Source of the DNA: Algoriphagus aquaeductus
GTDB taxonomy: Bacteria; Bacteroidota; Bacteroidia; Cytophagales; Cyclobacteriaceae
Direction: 5' to 3'
Assembly: GCF_003253485.1 (NCBI RefSeq)
Contig: NZ_QKTX01000004.1
Coordinates: forward strand, 62,001 to 126,000
Length of the DNA stretch: 64,000 nucleotides
Shown: piece by piece, positions 43,506-53,700 of the stretch
Layout of the letters: each line of letters begins with the position of its first letter
How positions within the stretch are numbered: position 1 is the first letter of the stretch
Position numbers and translations under genes: made by a program
Notes under the pieces: generated by a model
What the model was told of the DNA's origin: nothing
What the model saw: the letters and a program-made list of their open reading frames with translations, nothing else
Database searches by the model: none

Positions 43506-43603
43506 CTAAAAACGGCTCCTCGCAACTTGATGAATGATGCAAGCTACCTGGATCTAAAGTCTAATGTCTTTTGTCTTGCTTCTTGATACTAGCTACTTGA
43601 TAC

Positions 43604-43633
43604 AAAAAAAGCCACCCCCTCTCGAGGATGGCT
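43604..43633 (-). terminator. Terminator of the ferritin-like gene pair
   Basis: AGCCA (43610-43614) and TGGCT (43629-43633) enclose an inner CCTC/GAGG stem. A run of A to the left gives a U tract on the minus strand, 23 bases after the stop. Confidence 0.75.
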
Positions 43634-43655
43634 CGGCTCCACGTCTACCCAGCTA

Positions 43656-44483
43656 TCAGTTGGAGCTTTTCAAAAATAATCCTGCGATCCCAAGCACTGC
43701 CTGCATAGAAAGCGGTTCGTCCCATGCTTCCGATACGCCCGCGGCATCAATTCCGGTCAACGTAGAAACATTAACCCCTGCATGAGTGAGATTTTCCTCC
43801 CCTGCATAGATTCCGGCAGCTGCTGCAGGAAGAGTCCCGATCGAATTGCCCGTGATCCATCCTTTGACCATATCCTGTCCTTTTTTGGTTCGGAGTCTTC
43901 GGATCATAGATGCATGCCTTGCCTCCACCGAATGGATGGACAAAGCCGCCGTCAACACCACATCACTCTCCATCACATTGGCGGCTTGTCCTTTATAGGC
44001 TCTTACTCCGGTATCTTCAAAAGCCTGTGCTAAAGCCAAAAAGGTAGGATAGTCTGAGAAGGGGCTAAAATTGCCACCAGCTGTAAAATCAAATGCCGGT
44101 TCTGCTACGGGAGTACCGTTGAGCACATTGGCAATCACCTCGGTAAGAAACCTCACGTGAGCCAACTCATGATCCCTGATCTTTTGAATAATGGGTCTTT
44201 CGGCGGCGACAACCACACCCGCATCCAGTCCCAATTGGTAGTAACGATATTCTAAGTGCTCCAGAGTGAGCGCATAATTAAGCACATTGATCAGGGTGGC
44301 GGTATCTGCCTTGGCGATCTGAGGGATGGCATTCAACACAGAAAGAGGTACAGCAGCAAGAGCTACCTTTTTCCCAAAATCTCCAAACTGACGGAAAGCA
44401 TCTCTGCGGGAATAAAACCGGTCTTTGGATTCTGCATCTTTGGTATCAGGACATATCGTGTCCAATAGTTTCATCAAATTCAT
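43656..44483 (-). CDS. Ferritin-like domain protein with twin-Arg leader (second of pair)
   Basis: 275 residues. An early RRDAFRQFGDFGKKVALAAVPLSVL is a Tat-like signal. The ferritin-like (DUF4439/dessication-related class) domain has NYALTLEHLEYRYYQLGL, RDHELAHVRFLTEVI, ALAQAFEDTGVRAYKG and AALSIHSVEARHASMIRRL, supplying the Glu and ExxH ligands for a di-metal site. It is probably an exported four-helix metal protein. It follows a paralogous gene by 25 bases; both end at a common terminator. Confidence 0.85.
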   Translation of the reverse strand: MNLMKLLDTICPDTKDAESKDRFYSRRDAFRQFGDFGKKVALAAVPLSVLNAIPQIAKADTATLINVLNYALTLEHLEYRYYQLGLDAGVVVAAERPIIQKIRDHELAHVRFLTEVIANVLNGTPVAEPAFDFTAGGNFSPFSDYPTFLALAQAFEDTGVRAYKGQAANVMESDVVLTAALSIHSVEARHASMIRRLRTKKGQDMVKGWITGNSIGTLPAAAAGIYAGEENLTHAGVNVSTLTGIDAAGVSEAWDEPLSMQAVLGIAGLFLKSSN

Positions 44484-44508
44484 GATTTCTGATTTTTAGG
44501 ATAAAAGA

Positions 44509-45204
44509 TTAACTCGGCAATTGACTGAAATCAATTTCGTTTTTCACAAACGTACTGGCAGCAGTCAGCACCTGCTGAAAATTGAGCGTTCGCTCCAATC
44601 CGTTGGCATCGATCAGATCGTCACCGGCAAAGTCTACCGAATTGGGATTGATCAGGTCACGAATAGCCGCCGCATGCCGAGCCTCCACCGATACGATTTT
44701 GCCTGCAATGAGCAAGAGGTCCGCATTGGTCAAAAATTGCCCTGCTCCGTTGTAAGCGGCGACACCCAAATCCTCGAAGGTTTTTGCAGCCGCCAAAACA
44801 GCGTTACGATTGCCAAAATCAATGCTGCTAAAATCAAACTCGAGTTCTGTGATCGCATTTGCGCCCAAGGCTACTTTGAAAAACTCCCGATGCGCACGTT
44901 CGTGTTTTTCCAGATCTCCCATGATGGTTTTCTCTTCCGCATTCGCATTGGCGAAATAACTTCCCTTCATGACCTCGGCATAAAATCCCGCCTCCAGCTG
45001 CTCGAGCGCATAGGCGTAGTTGAGAATTCCCACATCACCTGAACCCAGATTGACCATCCCGGGCATCGAAGGCATCCTATCGTCATCATTACAGCCCATC
45101 AGCAAGAGCCCTGCACCCGCGACAGTCAGCGATCCCATTTTGAGAAACTGCCTTCTGTCGGCTTTTTGAATCAAACCCTGAGGCTTGAAAAGTTCTTTGT
45201 TCAT
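44509..45204 (-). CDS. Ferritin-like domain lipoprotein with twin-Arg leader (first of pair)
   Basis: 231 residues. RRQFLKMGSLTVAGAGLLLMGCNDDD combines a twin-arginine motif and a lipobox Cys, so it is likely a Tat-exported lipoprotein. The ferritin-like helices follow the same pattern as the downstream paralogue: NYAYALEQLEAGFYAEVM, DLEKHERAHREFFKVAL, AAKTFEDLGVAAYNGAG and KIVSVEARHAAAIRDL. The conserved Glu and ExxH residues are kept. The substrate or metal is unknown. Confidence 0.86.
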   Translation of the reverse strand: MNKELFKPQGLIQKADRRQFLKMGSLTVAGAGLLLMGCNDDDRMPSMPGMVNLGSGDVGILNYAYALEQLEAGFYAEVMKGSYFANANAEEKTIMGDLEKHERAHREFFKVALGANAITELEFDFSSIDFGNRNAVLAAAKTFEDLGVAAYNGAGQFLTNADLLLIAGKIVSVEARHAAAIRDLINPNSVDFAGDDLIDANGLERTLNFQQVLTAASTFVKNEIDFSQLPS

Positions 45205-45442
45205 TTTTGGATTGTGTTTAGGTTAAAACTCGGTTTAGGTTTCCATGGAAAAATCAGCTTTTGTCCCGATTTGAAAAGAAGTACGCAGTGCCTGGACGGG
45301 TTGGATTTTACAGCAGATCATTTTTCTCAAAAAAATCAAGAAATCATTTAAAAGCTCCTTCCAATCAAATGCCTAATCCATCCAATCAATGAGGCTTAAT
45401 GGGCATACAACATTTGGTTAACTTTTTTCAAAACCTGAACCC

Positions 45443-46015
45443 ATGAAGCGATTCACTCCTACGTATCAATCCGAATTTGATCTTTACCATTTTTCCGGCA
45501 TAGTGGAAGACTCCGGCAAAAACATGGAAACCAAAGTTTCCGGTGGTGGCGGTGGCGGAGCCACTTATCAAGGAACCGGCGGGACGGCGCCCGTCACGAT
45601 TACCTCCCGGACCATTGTCCATGATCAAATTTTCCTGGTGAATCCGGAGGGAAAAGAGCGGGCCTTTCAGCTTCAGGATTTCAACCTTGCTGCACGCAAA
45701 GGAAATCACCTTTCGGTTTTTTGGGGAATCAAAAACGGAGATCAGACCGGACATTATTTTGCCGTAAAAAATCACAGCACGGACCAAGAATTTTATCGGG
45801 ATGACTTGCTTAGAAGGTATTTTATCAAGGGCTGGCTACAGGGTGTTTTGATTTTCCTGGGGGTGGTTTTTGCGATTTTGGGGCTTGGAGGTGCAGGGAT
45901 TTACTTCCTTTTCATAGGGGGAGGAATCCTATATTGGGCTTGGAAGCGCTGGAATACGGCAAAGAAAGAAATAGGCGATTTCAAGACTTACCTGTCTACT
46001 TTTTCTCCAAACTAA
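45443..46015 (+). CDS. Hypothetical membrane protein with glycine run
   Basis: 190 residues, not recognised. A soluble N-terminal part (YQSEFDLYHFSGIVEDSGKNMETKVSGGGGGG, with six consecutive Gly) is followed by beta-rich sequence (RTIVHDQIFLVNPEGKERAFQLQDFNL) and two hydrophobic segments near 135-170 (GVLIFLGVVFAILGLGGAGIYFLFIGGGILYWAW). Looks like a cytoplasm-facing domain anchored by a C-terminal hairpin. No operon partner; the creatininase-like gene starts 48 bases later. Confidence 0.7.
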   Translation: MKRFTPTYQSEFDLYHFSGIVEDSGKNMETKVSGGGGGGATYQGTGGTAPVTITSRTIVHDQIFLVNPEGKERAFQLQDFNLAARKGNHLSVFWGIKNGDQTGHYFAVKNHSTDQEFYRDDLLRRYFIKGWLQGVLIFLGVVFAILGLGGAGIYFLFIGGGILYWAWKRWNTAKKEIGDFKTYLSTFSPN

Positions 46016-46063
46016 ACTGACAACCCCGGAAAAGTGTAACTTCATAGCCTTTAAATCAGGTCT

Positions 46064-46870
46064 ATGAAATACACGCTTTTCCTCTTTTGCCTTAGCCTCT
46101 CCTGCTGTGTTTTTGCCCAATCTCCCACCACCCGCGAGATGGATCGGATCAACTGGATGGAGTTTGCGGAATTTGTACCCGGGAATATCAACACCGTCCT
46201 CCTTCCCACCGGCACACTCGAACCTCATGGCGTGATTAATAACGGCGCAGACAATACCGCACCATTTGCCATGGCCAAAGCGATCGCGGAGGACCTGAAT
46301 GCGATGATAGCACCAACACTTAATTATGGTATAACGGGAAGCATGGCCGCTTTTCCCGGCGCTTTCGAGATCAGCGAAGAGGCTTATGCGCCTTTTATCC
46401 GGGATATTTTAAAAGGCTTGGCTAAAAACAAGTTCAAAAACATCATCATCCTCAATGGCCACGGTGGCGGACAAACCGCCGTTTTACAAAAAGTGGCCGC
46501 TGAAGTCGCCAATGAATTGGGCGTCCGCACACTGGTCATCAACTGGTGGTCCTTTGCATCTGATGTGACTTTGGAAGTATTTAAGGAAGACGGAGGACAC
46601 GCAGGATTGAATGAAACAGCTTACATCCAAGCCATTGACCCTACTTTGGTGCACAAAGAGCGCTACAATACCGATCAAGCTACTGCCTACCCCAAGCCCA
46701 ATACTTGGTCAGCAGTTCCCTTCCCTTCCTCCATCGGCTTGTATCAAGAGGGTCAGGGCTACCCCAACTTTGACGAAAAACAGGCCATGGAATACTTCGA
46801 AAAAGTGAATACCAAAGTTCTGAAGCTAATTCAGGAGACGATCCGAAAGTGGGATTTGGCGGGCTTGTAA
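46064..46870 (+). CDS. Exported creatininase-family amidohydrolase
   Basis: 268 residues with a signal peptide (YTLFLFCLSLSCCVFAQ). Creatininase-family metal motifs are LLPTGTLEPHGVINNGADNTAPFAMA (Glu, His, Asp ligands), IILNGHGGGQTAVLQ and EDGGHAGLNETA. Members hydrolyse cyclic amides, for example creatinine or formamidopyrimidines; the export signal makes a cytosolic biosynthetic role unlikely here. Substrate unknown. Confidence 0.87.
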   Translation: MKYTLFLFCLSLSCCVFAQSPTTREMDRINWMEFAEFVPGNINTVLLPTGTLEPHGVINNGADNTAPFAMAKAIAEDLNAMIAPTLNYGITGSMAAFPGAFEISEEAYAPFIRDILKGLAKNKFKNIIILNGHGGGQTAVLQKVAAEVANELGVRTLVINWWSFASDVTLEVFKEDGGHAGLNETAYIQAIDPTLVHKERYNTDQATAYPKPNTWSAVPFPSSIGLYQEGQGYPNFDEKQAMEYFEKVNTKVLKLIQETIRKWDLAGL

Positions 46871-46871
46871 A

Positions 46872-46950
46872 ATTTTCAATGACCAATGACCAAATTCAAT
46901 TTTCAATAAAAGGAATTGATCATTGGTAATTGATCATTGGTAATTAAAAT
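46872..46950. repeat. AATTGATCATTGGTAATTG-type low-complexity repeat
   Basis: Short words TTGATCATTGGTAATTGA and AATTTTCAATGACCAATGA recur and are partly inverse complements. The same words recur at 47565-47697 and near 58438-58462, so they are a dispersed intergenic family. Confidence 0.6.
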
Positions 46951-47000
46951 ATTTCCGCCTCGGTCTGTGTCCTCACAGACCGAAACATTCCTAATCATTT

Positions 47001-47561
47001 ATGGCCTATCAATCGAACCAAACCTACCCAAACCTTCTCGCCGCCGATTTCAACCCGGGTGAATACGATTCCTGCACCTTTACCGCATGCAATTTTTCTA
47101 ATCTGAACTTTCATGGTTCAAGCTTCGAAAACTGTTCCTTCCGTGACTGCGACCTGAGCAATGCCAAAGTCTTCAAAGTGGGTTTTCAGAATGTCCGTTT
47201 TGAGCGCTGCAAGGTGCTGGGAGTACATTTCAACACCGCAAATGCCTTTTTGATGGAGTTTACTTTTGACCACTGTCAGCTGGACTACTGCAATTTCTTT
47301 AATCTCAAACTGAAAAAATCCCGGTTTACCCACAGCAGACTTCTCGAAGTAGATTTTACCCAAGCCGAATTGCAAGAGGCCAGTTTTCAGGGTTCCGACC
47401 TCAGTGGTGCTGTCTTTGACCGAACCAATCTAGAAAAAGCCGACTTCCACGAAGCAGTGAATTACCAAATCGATCCTGAGATCAACAAGATCAAAGGAGC
47501 GAGATTTGATTTGGAAGGCTTGCCGGGATTGTTGGGGAAATGGGGGATCAAGGTTCAATGA
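47001..47561 (+). CDS. Pentapeptide-repeat protein
   Basis: 186 residues built of pentapeptide repeats: CTFTACNFSNLNFHGSSFENCSFRDCDLSNAKVFKVGFQNVRFERCKVLGVHF, then LDYCNFFNLKLKKSRFTHSRLLEVDFTQAELQEASFQGSDLSGAVFDRTNLEKADF. The centre residue is mostly F or L with A/C/S/N two before, giving a right-handed quadrilateral beta-helix. The arrangement, with a break near residue 85 and a C-terminal IDPEINKIKGARF, resembles Qnr-like proteins, but this is shared by many pentapeptide proteins of unknown role, so gyrase protection is not claimed. Confidence 0.88.
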   Translation: MAYQSNQTYPNLLAADFNPGEYDSCTFTACNFSNLNFHGSSFENCSFRDCDLSNAKVFKVGFQNVRFERCKVLGVHFNTANAFLMEFTFDHCQLDYCNFFNLKLKKSRFTHSRLLEVDFTQAELQEASFQGSDLSGAVFDRTNLEKADFHEAVNYQIDPEINKIKGARFDLEGLPGLLGKWGIKVQ

Positions 47562-47564
47562 GCA

Positions 47565-47697
47565 AATTCAATGATCAATTTTCAAACTCAATGTACAATG
47601 TTCAAGGGTATTCAACCACGGGCCTTGGTCTTTGGGAATTGATCATTGATAATTGAGAATTGACCATTGGTAATTGAAAATTGGTAATTGAGAATTG
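47565..47697. repeat. AATTGA/CATTGGTAATTG low-complexity repeat
   Basis: Several imperfect copies of TTGATCATTGATAATTGAGAATTG-like words (shown here in part) fill the gap before the giant-protein terminator. They belong to the same dispersed family as 46872-46950. Confidence 0.55.
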
Positions 47698-47708
47698 GAT
47701 CAGTCATT

Positions 47709-47740
47709 AAAAAAGCCAGCTCCCATTTAGAAGCTGGCTT
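47709..47740 (-). terminator. Terminator of the giant T9SS protein gene
   Basis: AAGCCAGCT (47713-47721) pairs with AGCTGGCTT (47732-47740). A-rich sequence to the left gives a U tract on the minus strand, 22 bases after the stop. Confidence 0.88.
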
Positions 47741-47761
47741 AAATAAGAAAGGTTTCAAGAT

Positions 47762-50700
47762 TTACTTTTTAATCAACCTTCCGGTCATGACCACTTTACC
47801 AGTTTGAACCTGAATCGTGTACATTCCCGGAGCAATTCCCATCAAATCCAAAGTCTGGATAAAAGTTTCTTCTCTGACAAATTGATCCGAAATCACCATT
47901 TTTCCTGTGGCATCAAAGACCATTAGACTTACTTGGGCTGGCTGATCCAATTCGACCAAAATCTGAGTTTGATCCTCAGCCGGATTCGGGAAGATCAAGA
48001 ATTCACCCATTTTCAGCTCCTTGGTCAAGGTTATTTCCTTTGAGATAGTCTGTCCGGCACGGTCAGTGCTGGAAACCTGGAATTTCAGGATGGCAGGAAC
48101 CGGTCCACCTTTCCAGATTATTTGATTATCTCTCAACTCCAACTGATCATGTGCCACCATCTCATACCTATGAATATCATCCACCGGATCAAGGGTTTTG
48201 AGATCAGCTACTTTCGCTCCTGCCGTCAGTTCCTGTGCAAACTTGGAATTGATAGCCATAATATCAATAGCCATTGGTTTCTCTTTCACCAAGACTTGTA
48301 TCAGAGCATCACCATCCAGCTCTATCCATTCATTCTCCGCCAAATTTGCATTGAGGATATACAGACCCGGAGTCAGCGGATCATAGCCTGATTCATCCAA
48401 AATCAGTGGAATCTGTCTTCCATCAAACCAGTCGGCACTTTGCTGATCCAGTTCTTTTTGAATGGTTTCGATTGGTGTATTCCAGTCGACGGTGATGAGG
48501 TCGGAGAGGATGCGTTTGCTTGCTTTTCCTTTGGCTTGATGAATTACAATCGAGCCACCTCCAAGAGTTGTAGCATCATCTGAGTTGTCATCTGCACCCA
48601 ACCCATTGTCATAAATTACGCCGTTTGTACCCCAAATCTTGATTCGGAACTGATCTGGGCCGGTTCCTCCATTCCAATGGCCATCAATCGCGGTAATGGT
48701 AAATCGGTAACCTGTTACCCCATTGACTGTACCTTCACCCCTGTAAGTGGCTTTTTTACCTGAGATAACTAGGGTTCCAGACTCGTGAAGGGTTGACTTA
48801 AAGTTGAGATTACCCGCATTAAACTGAAATTCCGTATTTCCATCCACTTGGTTAGATCCTTTTTTGTACTTGGAAACGAAACCAAAGTTTGCTTTTCCAA
48901 CCGTATTGGTTCCAACCAAAGCTCCTGAAGGAGAATTAATCCAGCCTCCGCCAGTTACGAAGTTGCCATTTGGATCATAAACCGGTAGGTAAGCCACTGA
49001 CTCATCACATCCATCACCTACCACTGCTGTTACCTTATAGACATTCAAAACAAGACCTGAAACTGATAGGGTGGCAGTACCATTTGCATCCGTGATTGAT
49101 GTTCCTTTCAAGACATCATCAAGGTAGAAGTTGACCGTTACTCCCGAGGCTGCCGGGGTCACGGAGGCACTCAATGTTGCAGTATTACCTAATTGTACTG
49201 GAGTACTGCTTGCTGATGCATCGATCTGTATTCCCTCTATGGTTATTACTTGAGTAAATACCTCAGATCCATTTCCCGCAAGATCAATTGCAATCCAGGT
49301 ATTGGTATAGGTTCCGGCTCCATTTAGCCCTGAAGACACAAATTCTCCGGATGTTTTGACTACAGATTCGATTCCACAATTATCAGAAGGAATTGGAGCA
49401 AGAAGTTGGGTTTGAGCTAACAAATCCCCTTGTCCACAGGACAAGCTTCTATCCAAACTTCCTATTGCTGTAGACCATTCTGGATTAGTAACATCAGCAA
49501 CAATTACTGTTTGTTCTTGAGTCGCCACATTGCCATTGCCATCATCGAAAGTCCAGGTAATGGTGTAAGCACCTTGCTCAGTGTAGATGGTCGGATCAGA
49601 TGTCGTTCCGGTGATAGTTCCTTCGCAATTATCTGTTGAAGTCGGTGCGGTCACTTCGGCAGAACATTCGCCTGTGATCATTGGTAGCGTTTCCATAGTT
49701 GGAACTGGAGCCGTAACGTCATCCACAATCACCGTTTGTGTTTGGGTAGACGTGTTTCCGTTACCGTCGTCAAAAGTCCACGTGATGGTATAGGTTCCCT
49801 GCTCGGTATAGTTGGTCGGATCGGTCGTTGTTCCCATAATCGTTCCTTCACAATTATCCGTTGCAGTTGGTGCCGTAACTTCTGCAGAACATTCACCTAT
49901 GATCGTTGGTAGGGTTTCCAAAGTTGGAACCGGAGCCGTCACGTCCTCCACAATCACGGTTTGTATTTGCGTAGACGTGTTTCCATTTCCATCATCGAAA
50001 GTCCAAGTGATGGTATAGGTGCCCTGTTCTGTGTAGCTAGTCGGATCAGTCGTGGTTCCCGTGATGGTCCCTTCGCAGTTATCCGTTGCAGTCGGCGCGG
50101 TCACTTCTGCGGAACATTCGCCTGTGATTGTTGGTAGCGTTTCCAAAGTTGGAACCGGTGCCGTTACGTCTTCCACAATCACGGTTTGTGTTTGGGTGGA
50201 CGTGTTTCCATTTCCATCATCGTAAGTCCAAGTGATGGTATAGGTGCCCTGTTCTGTGTAGCTAGTCGGATCAGTCGTGGTTCCCGTGATGGTCCCTTCG
50301 CAGTTATCCGTTGCCGTCGGCGCGGTCACTTCTGCGGAACATTCACCTGTGATGGTTGGTAACTCAGCCACGGTTGGAACAGGGGCAGTCACGTCATTCA
50401 CAATCACGGTTTGAGTTTGGGTGGACGTGTTTCCATTGCCATCATCGAAAGTCCAGGTGATAGTATAGGTTCCCTGTTCAGAGTAGCTTATCGGATCGGT
50501 GGTGGTTCCTGTGATCGTTCCTTCGCAATTATCCGTTGCAGTCGGCGGGGTCACTTCTGCGGAACATTCACCTGTGATCGTTGGTAACGTTTCTTGTGTC
50601 GGAATCGGAGCAGTAACGTCATCCACAATAACAGTTTGCTCCTGAGTTGAGCTGTTTCCGTTGCCATCATCAAAAGTCCAGGTGATCGTGTAGGTTCCCT

Positions 50701-53700
50701 GTTCAGAGTAGCTTATCGGATCGGTGGTTGTTCCTGTGATGGTTCCTTCGCAATTATCTGTTGCAGTTGGAGCTGTCACCTCGGCAGAACATTCGCCTGT
50801 GATCGTTGGTAGCGTTTCCAAAGTCGGAACAGGAGCCGTAACGTCATCCACAATCACGGTTTGAGTTTGGGTTGACGTGTTTCCGTTAGCATCATCGAAA
50901 GTCCAAGTGATGGTATAGGTGCCCTGTTCTGTGTAGCTAGTCGGATTTGTCGTCGTTCCAGTAATCGTGCCTTCACAATTATCCGTTGCAGTCGGCGCGG
51001 TCACTTCTGCGGAACATTCACCTGTGATGGTTGGTAACTCAGCCACGGTTGGAACAGGGGCAGTCACGTCATTCACAATCACGGTTTGAGTTTGGGTGGA
51101 CGTGTTTCCATTGCCATCATCATAAGCCCAGATGATAGTGTAAGTGCCCTGTTCGGTATAAGTCAGTGGATCAGTCGTAGTTCCCGTAATCGTTCCTTCG
51201 CAATTATCCGTTGCAGTCGGAGCTGTCACCTCGGCAGAACATTCGCCTGTGATCGTTGGTAGCGTTTCCAAAGTCGGAACCGGAGCTGTTACGTCATCCA
51301 CAATCACGGTTTGTGTTTGGGTGGACGTGTTTCCGTTGCCGTCATCAAAAGTCCAAGTGATGGTATAGGTGCCCTGTTCGGTGTAGCTAGTCGGGTCTGT
51401 GGTCGTTCCCGTGATCGTTCCTTCGCAATTATCCGTTGCAGTCGGAGCAGTCACCTCGGCAGAACATTCGCCTGTGATCGTTGGCAGAGTTTCCACCGTT
51501 GGAATCGGAGCTGTAACATCGTCCACAATCACGGTTTGTGTTTGGGTGGACGTATTTCCATTTCCGTCATCGTAAACCCAGGTAATGGTATAGGTACCCT
51601 GTTCAGTATAGCTGGTAGGATCGTCGGAGGTTCCAGTAATCGTGCCTTCGCAATTATCCATTGCTGTCGGAGCGGTCACCTCTGCTGAACATTCACCCGT
51701 GATCGTTGGTAGAGTTTCCAAAGTCGGAACAGGAGCCGTAACATCATCCACAATCACGGTTTGTGTTTGGGTAGATGTATTTCCGTTGCCGTCATCATAA
51801 GTCCAGATGATGGTAAAGGTGCCCTGCTCGGTGTAAGTCAGCGGATCGGTAGTCGTTCCTGTGATAGTTCCTGCACAGGCATCGTTGGCTGTCGGAGCGG
51901 TAACTGTAACTGAACAGTGACCACTAGCAACCGGCAACTGAACAACAGACGGAACCGGTGCGGTCGTATCATCCACGACAATCGTCTGAGTCTGAGAACT
52001 GCTATTGCCTGCCGCATCGGTAAAGGTCCAAGTGATGGTATAGGAACCTTGCTGGGTAATCGGGAAGATGCTCTGATTGGTAGTTCCTTGGATGGTTCCA
52101 TCCACATTATCAGTGGCAGTAGGGATAGTCAAATCTTCAAAGGTAACCGAGCATTGGGCAGAGATTGAAGTAAGGTTTTCTAAAGATGAAACAGGAGCTT
52201 CTTCATCTACTTCCTCTCCACTTCCATAAATTCTGGCAACACGAACACGGCTAATATCATTATATCTTATAAAGTCGCCACCAAGTAAAATTTCACCATC
52301 GGATTGAATTGTAATAGCCCGAATTCTGGCACTAGCCCCATTTATTGGATCAAAAGAAGTATCCAAACTTCCATTGTTATTTAATCTAGCAATCCTGTTT
52401 CTAACTACTCCGTTGTAGTTGGTAAAATCTCCACCAATTAGGATCTTACCATTAGACAGAAGGCGAACAATATCAATGGAATTGTTAGATCCATTTCCTG
52501 CATTAAAAGATTCATCAATAGTTCCATCTTGATTAAGGCGTGTAATTCTATTTGTTAAAATCCCATTGTAGGTTGTGAAAAATCCGCCAATCAGAATCTT
52601 TCCGTCGGATTGAATTACAATATTGTAAACCGTACTATTTGCTCCAGTCCCTGTATTAAAACTAGGATCAAGACTTCCATCTTCATTTAATCGAACGGTA
52701 CGGCTTCTTCCGACGAAACTAGTAAAATCACCTCCAACAAGAATTTTATTATCAGATTGAACGGCGATTGTATAAACTGGAGCGCTTACATTTCCTATTA
52801 TAAAAGATCCATCAAAAGTTCCATTTGAATTTAATCTAAAATATCTTCCACCTCCACCGCTAGTGATTCCACCGATAAGAATTTTACCGTCTGATTGCAA
52901 AGCCATTGTATAAATTGCAATCATATTCATATCTGAATACGGAATGAAAGAAGTGTCCAAACTTCCATCCACATTCAACCTAGCAATAAATCTTCTATTT
53001 ATACCATTATAAGTAGTAAATCCTCCAGCTACTAAAATCTTCCCATCTGGTTGAATTACAAACCTAAAAATCACAGCATTAGCCCCAGAACCTGGATTAA
53101 ATAAAGTATCTAAACTTCCATCAAGATTCAAGCGGGCAATACGGGGTCTTGTTAATCCATTATAGATATTGAAGTCACCAGCAATTAAGACTTTTCCATC
53201 GGGTTGTTGAGCTGTCATCCACACTGTTCCATTTGCCCCAGCTCCCATCACCTCAAAAGACCCATCAGAATTTAGTTGTGCTAAATAATTTCTAGCATTT
53301 CCATTGACACTTGTAAATTCACCTCCAATAACAGCCTTACCGTCTGGAAGAGCTAAAACATTCCAAAGTGGCATATCTGTACCTGCTCCATATGTATTAA
53401 ACGTGATATCCAAACTCCCATCAGCATTTATTCTAGCAACATTCCGTCTTTGCGTTTGAAAATTGCCGGCTATAAGAATCTTTTCATTTATGGTTGGTGA
53501 AATTGATAGGATATAACTTGTAATGTCTAATCCTGAAAATGTAAAGGAGGTATCCACTACTCCATTTGGATTTATCCTTACAAGATTTCTTCTATTTCCA
53601 GTAATTGTAGAACCAAGATTAAAATTACCCCCAACCAAAAGTTTATCGTCACTCTGAACATGTAAGGCAAAAACCAACCCTGAGATTCCACATTGGCACC

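Larger units (their letters stand above)
43324..43655. other. Intergenic region between GNAT and ferritin-like genes
   Basis: 332 bases without a gene. It holds copy 2 of the 29-base palindrome, low-complexity phrases rich in CTTGAT and CTAAAGTCTAA of the kind often seen between Bacteroidota genes, and a terminator at its right end. Confidence 0.65.

Noticed and set aside
47001..47561. Quinolone-resistance Qnr gene
   Set aside because: Pentapeptide geometry is shared by many proteins; no evidence for gyrase binding, so only the repeat class is reported.
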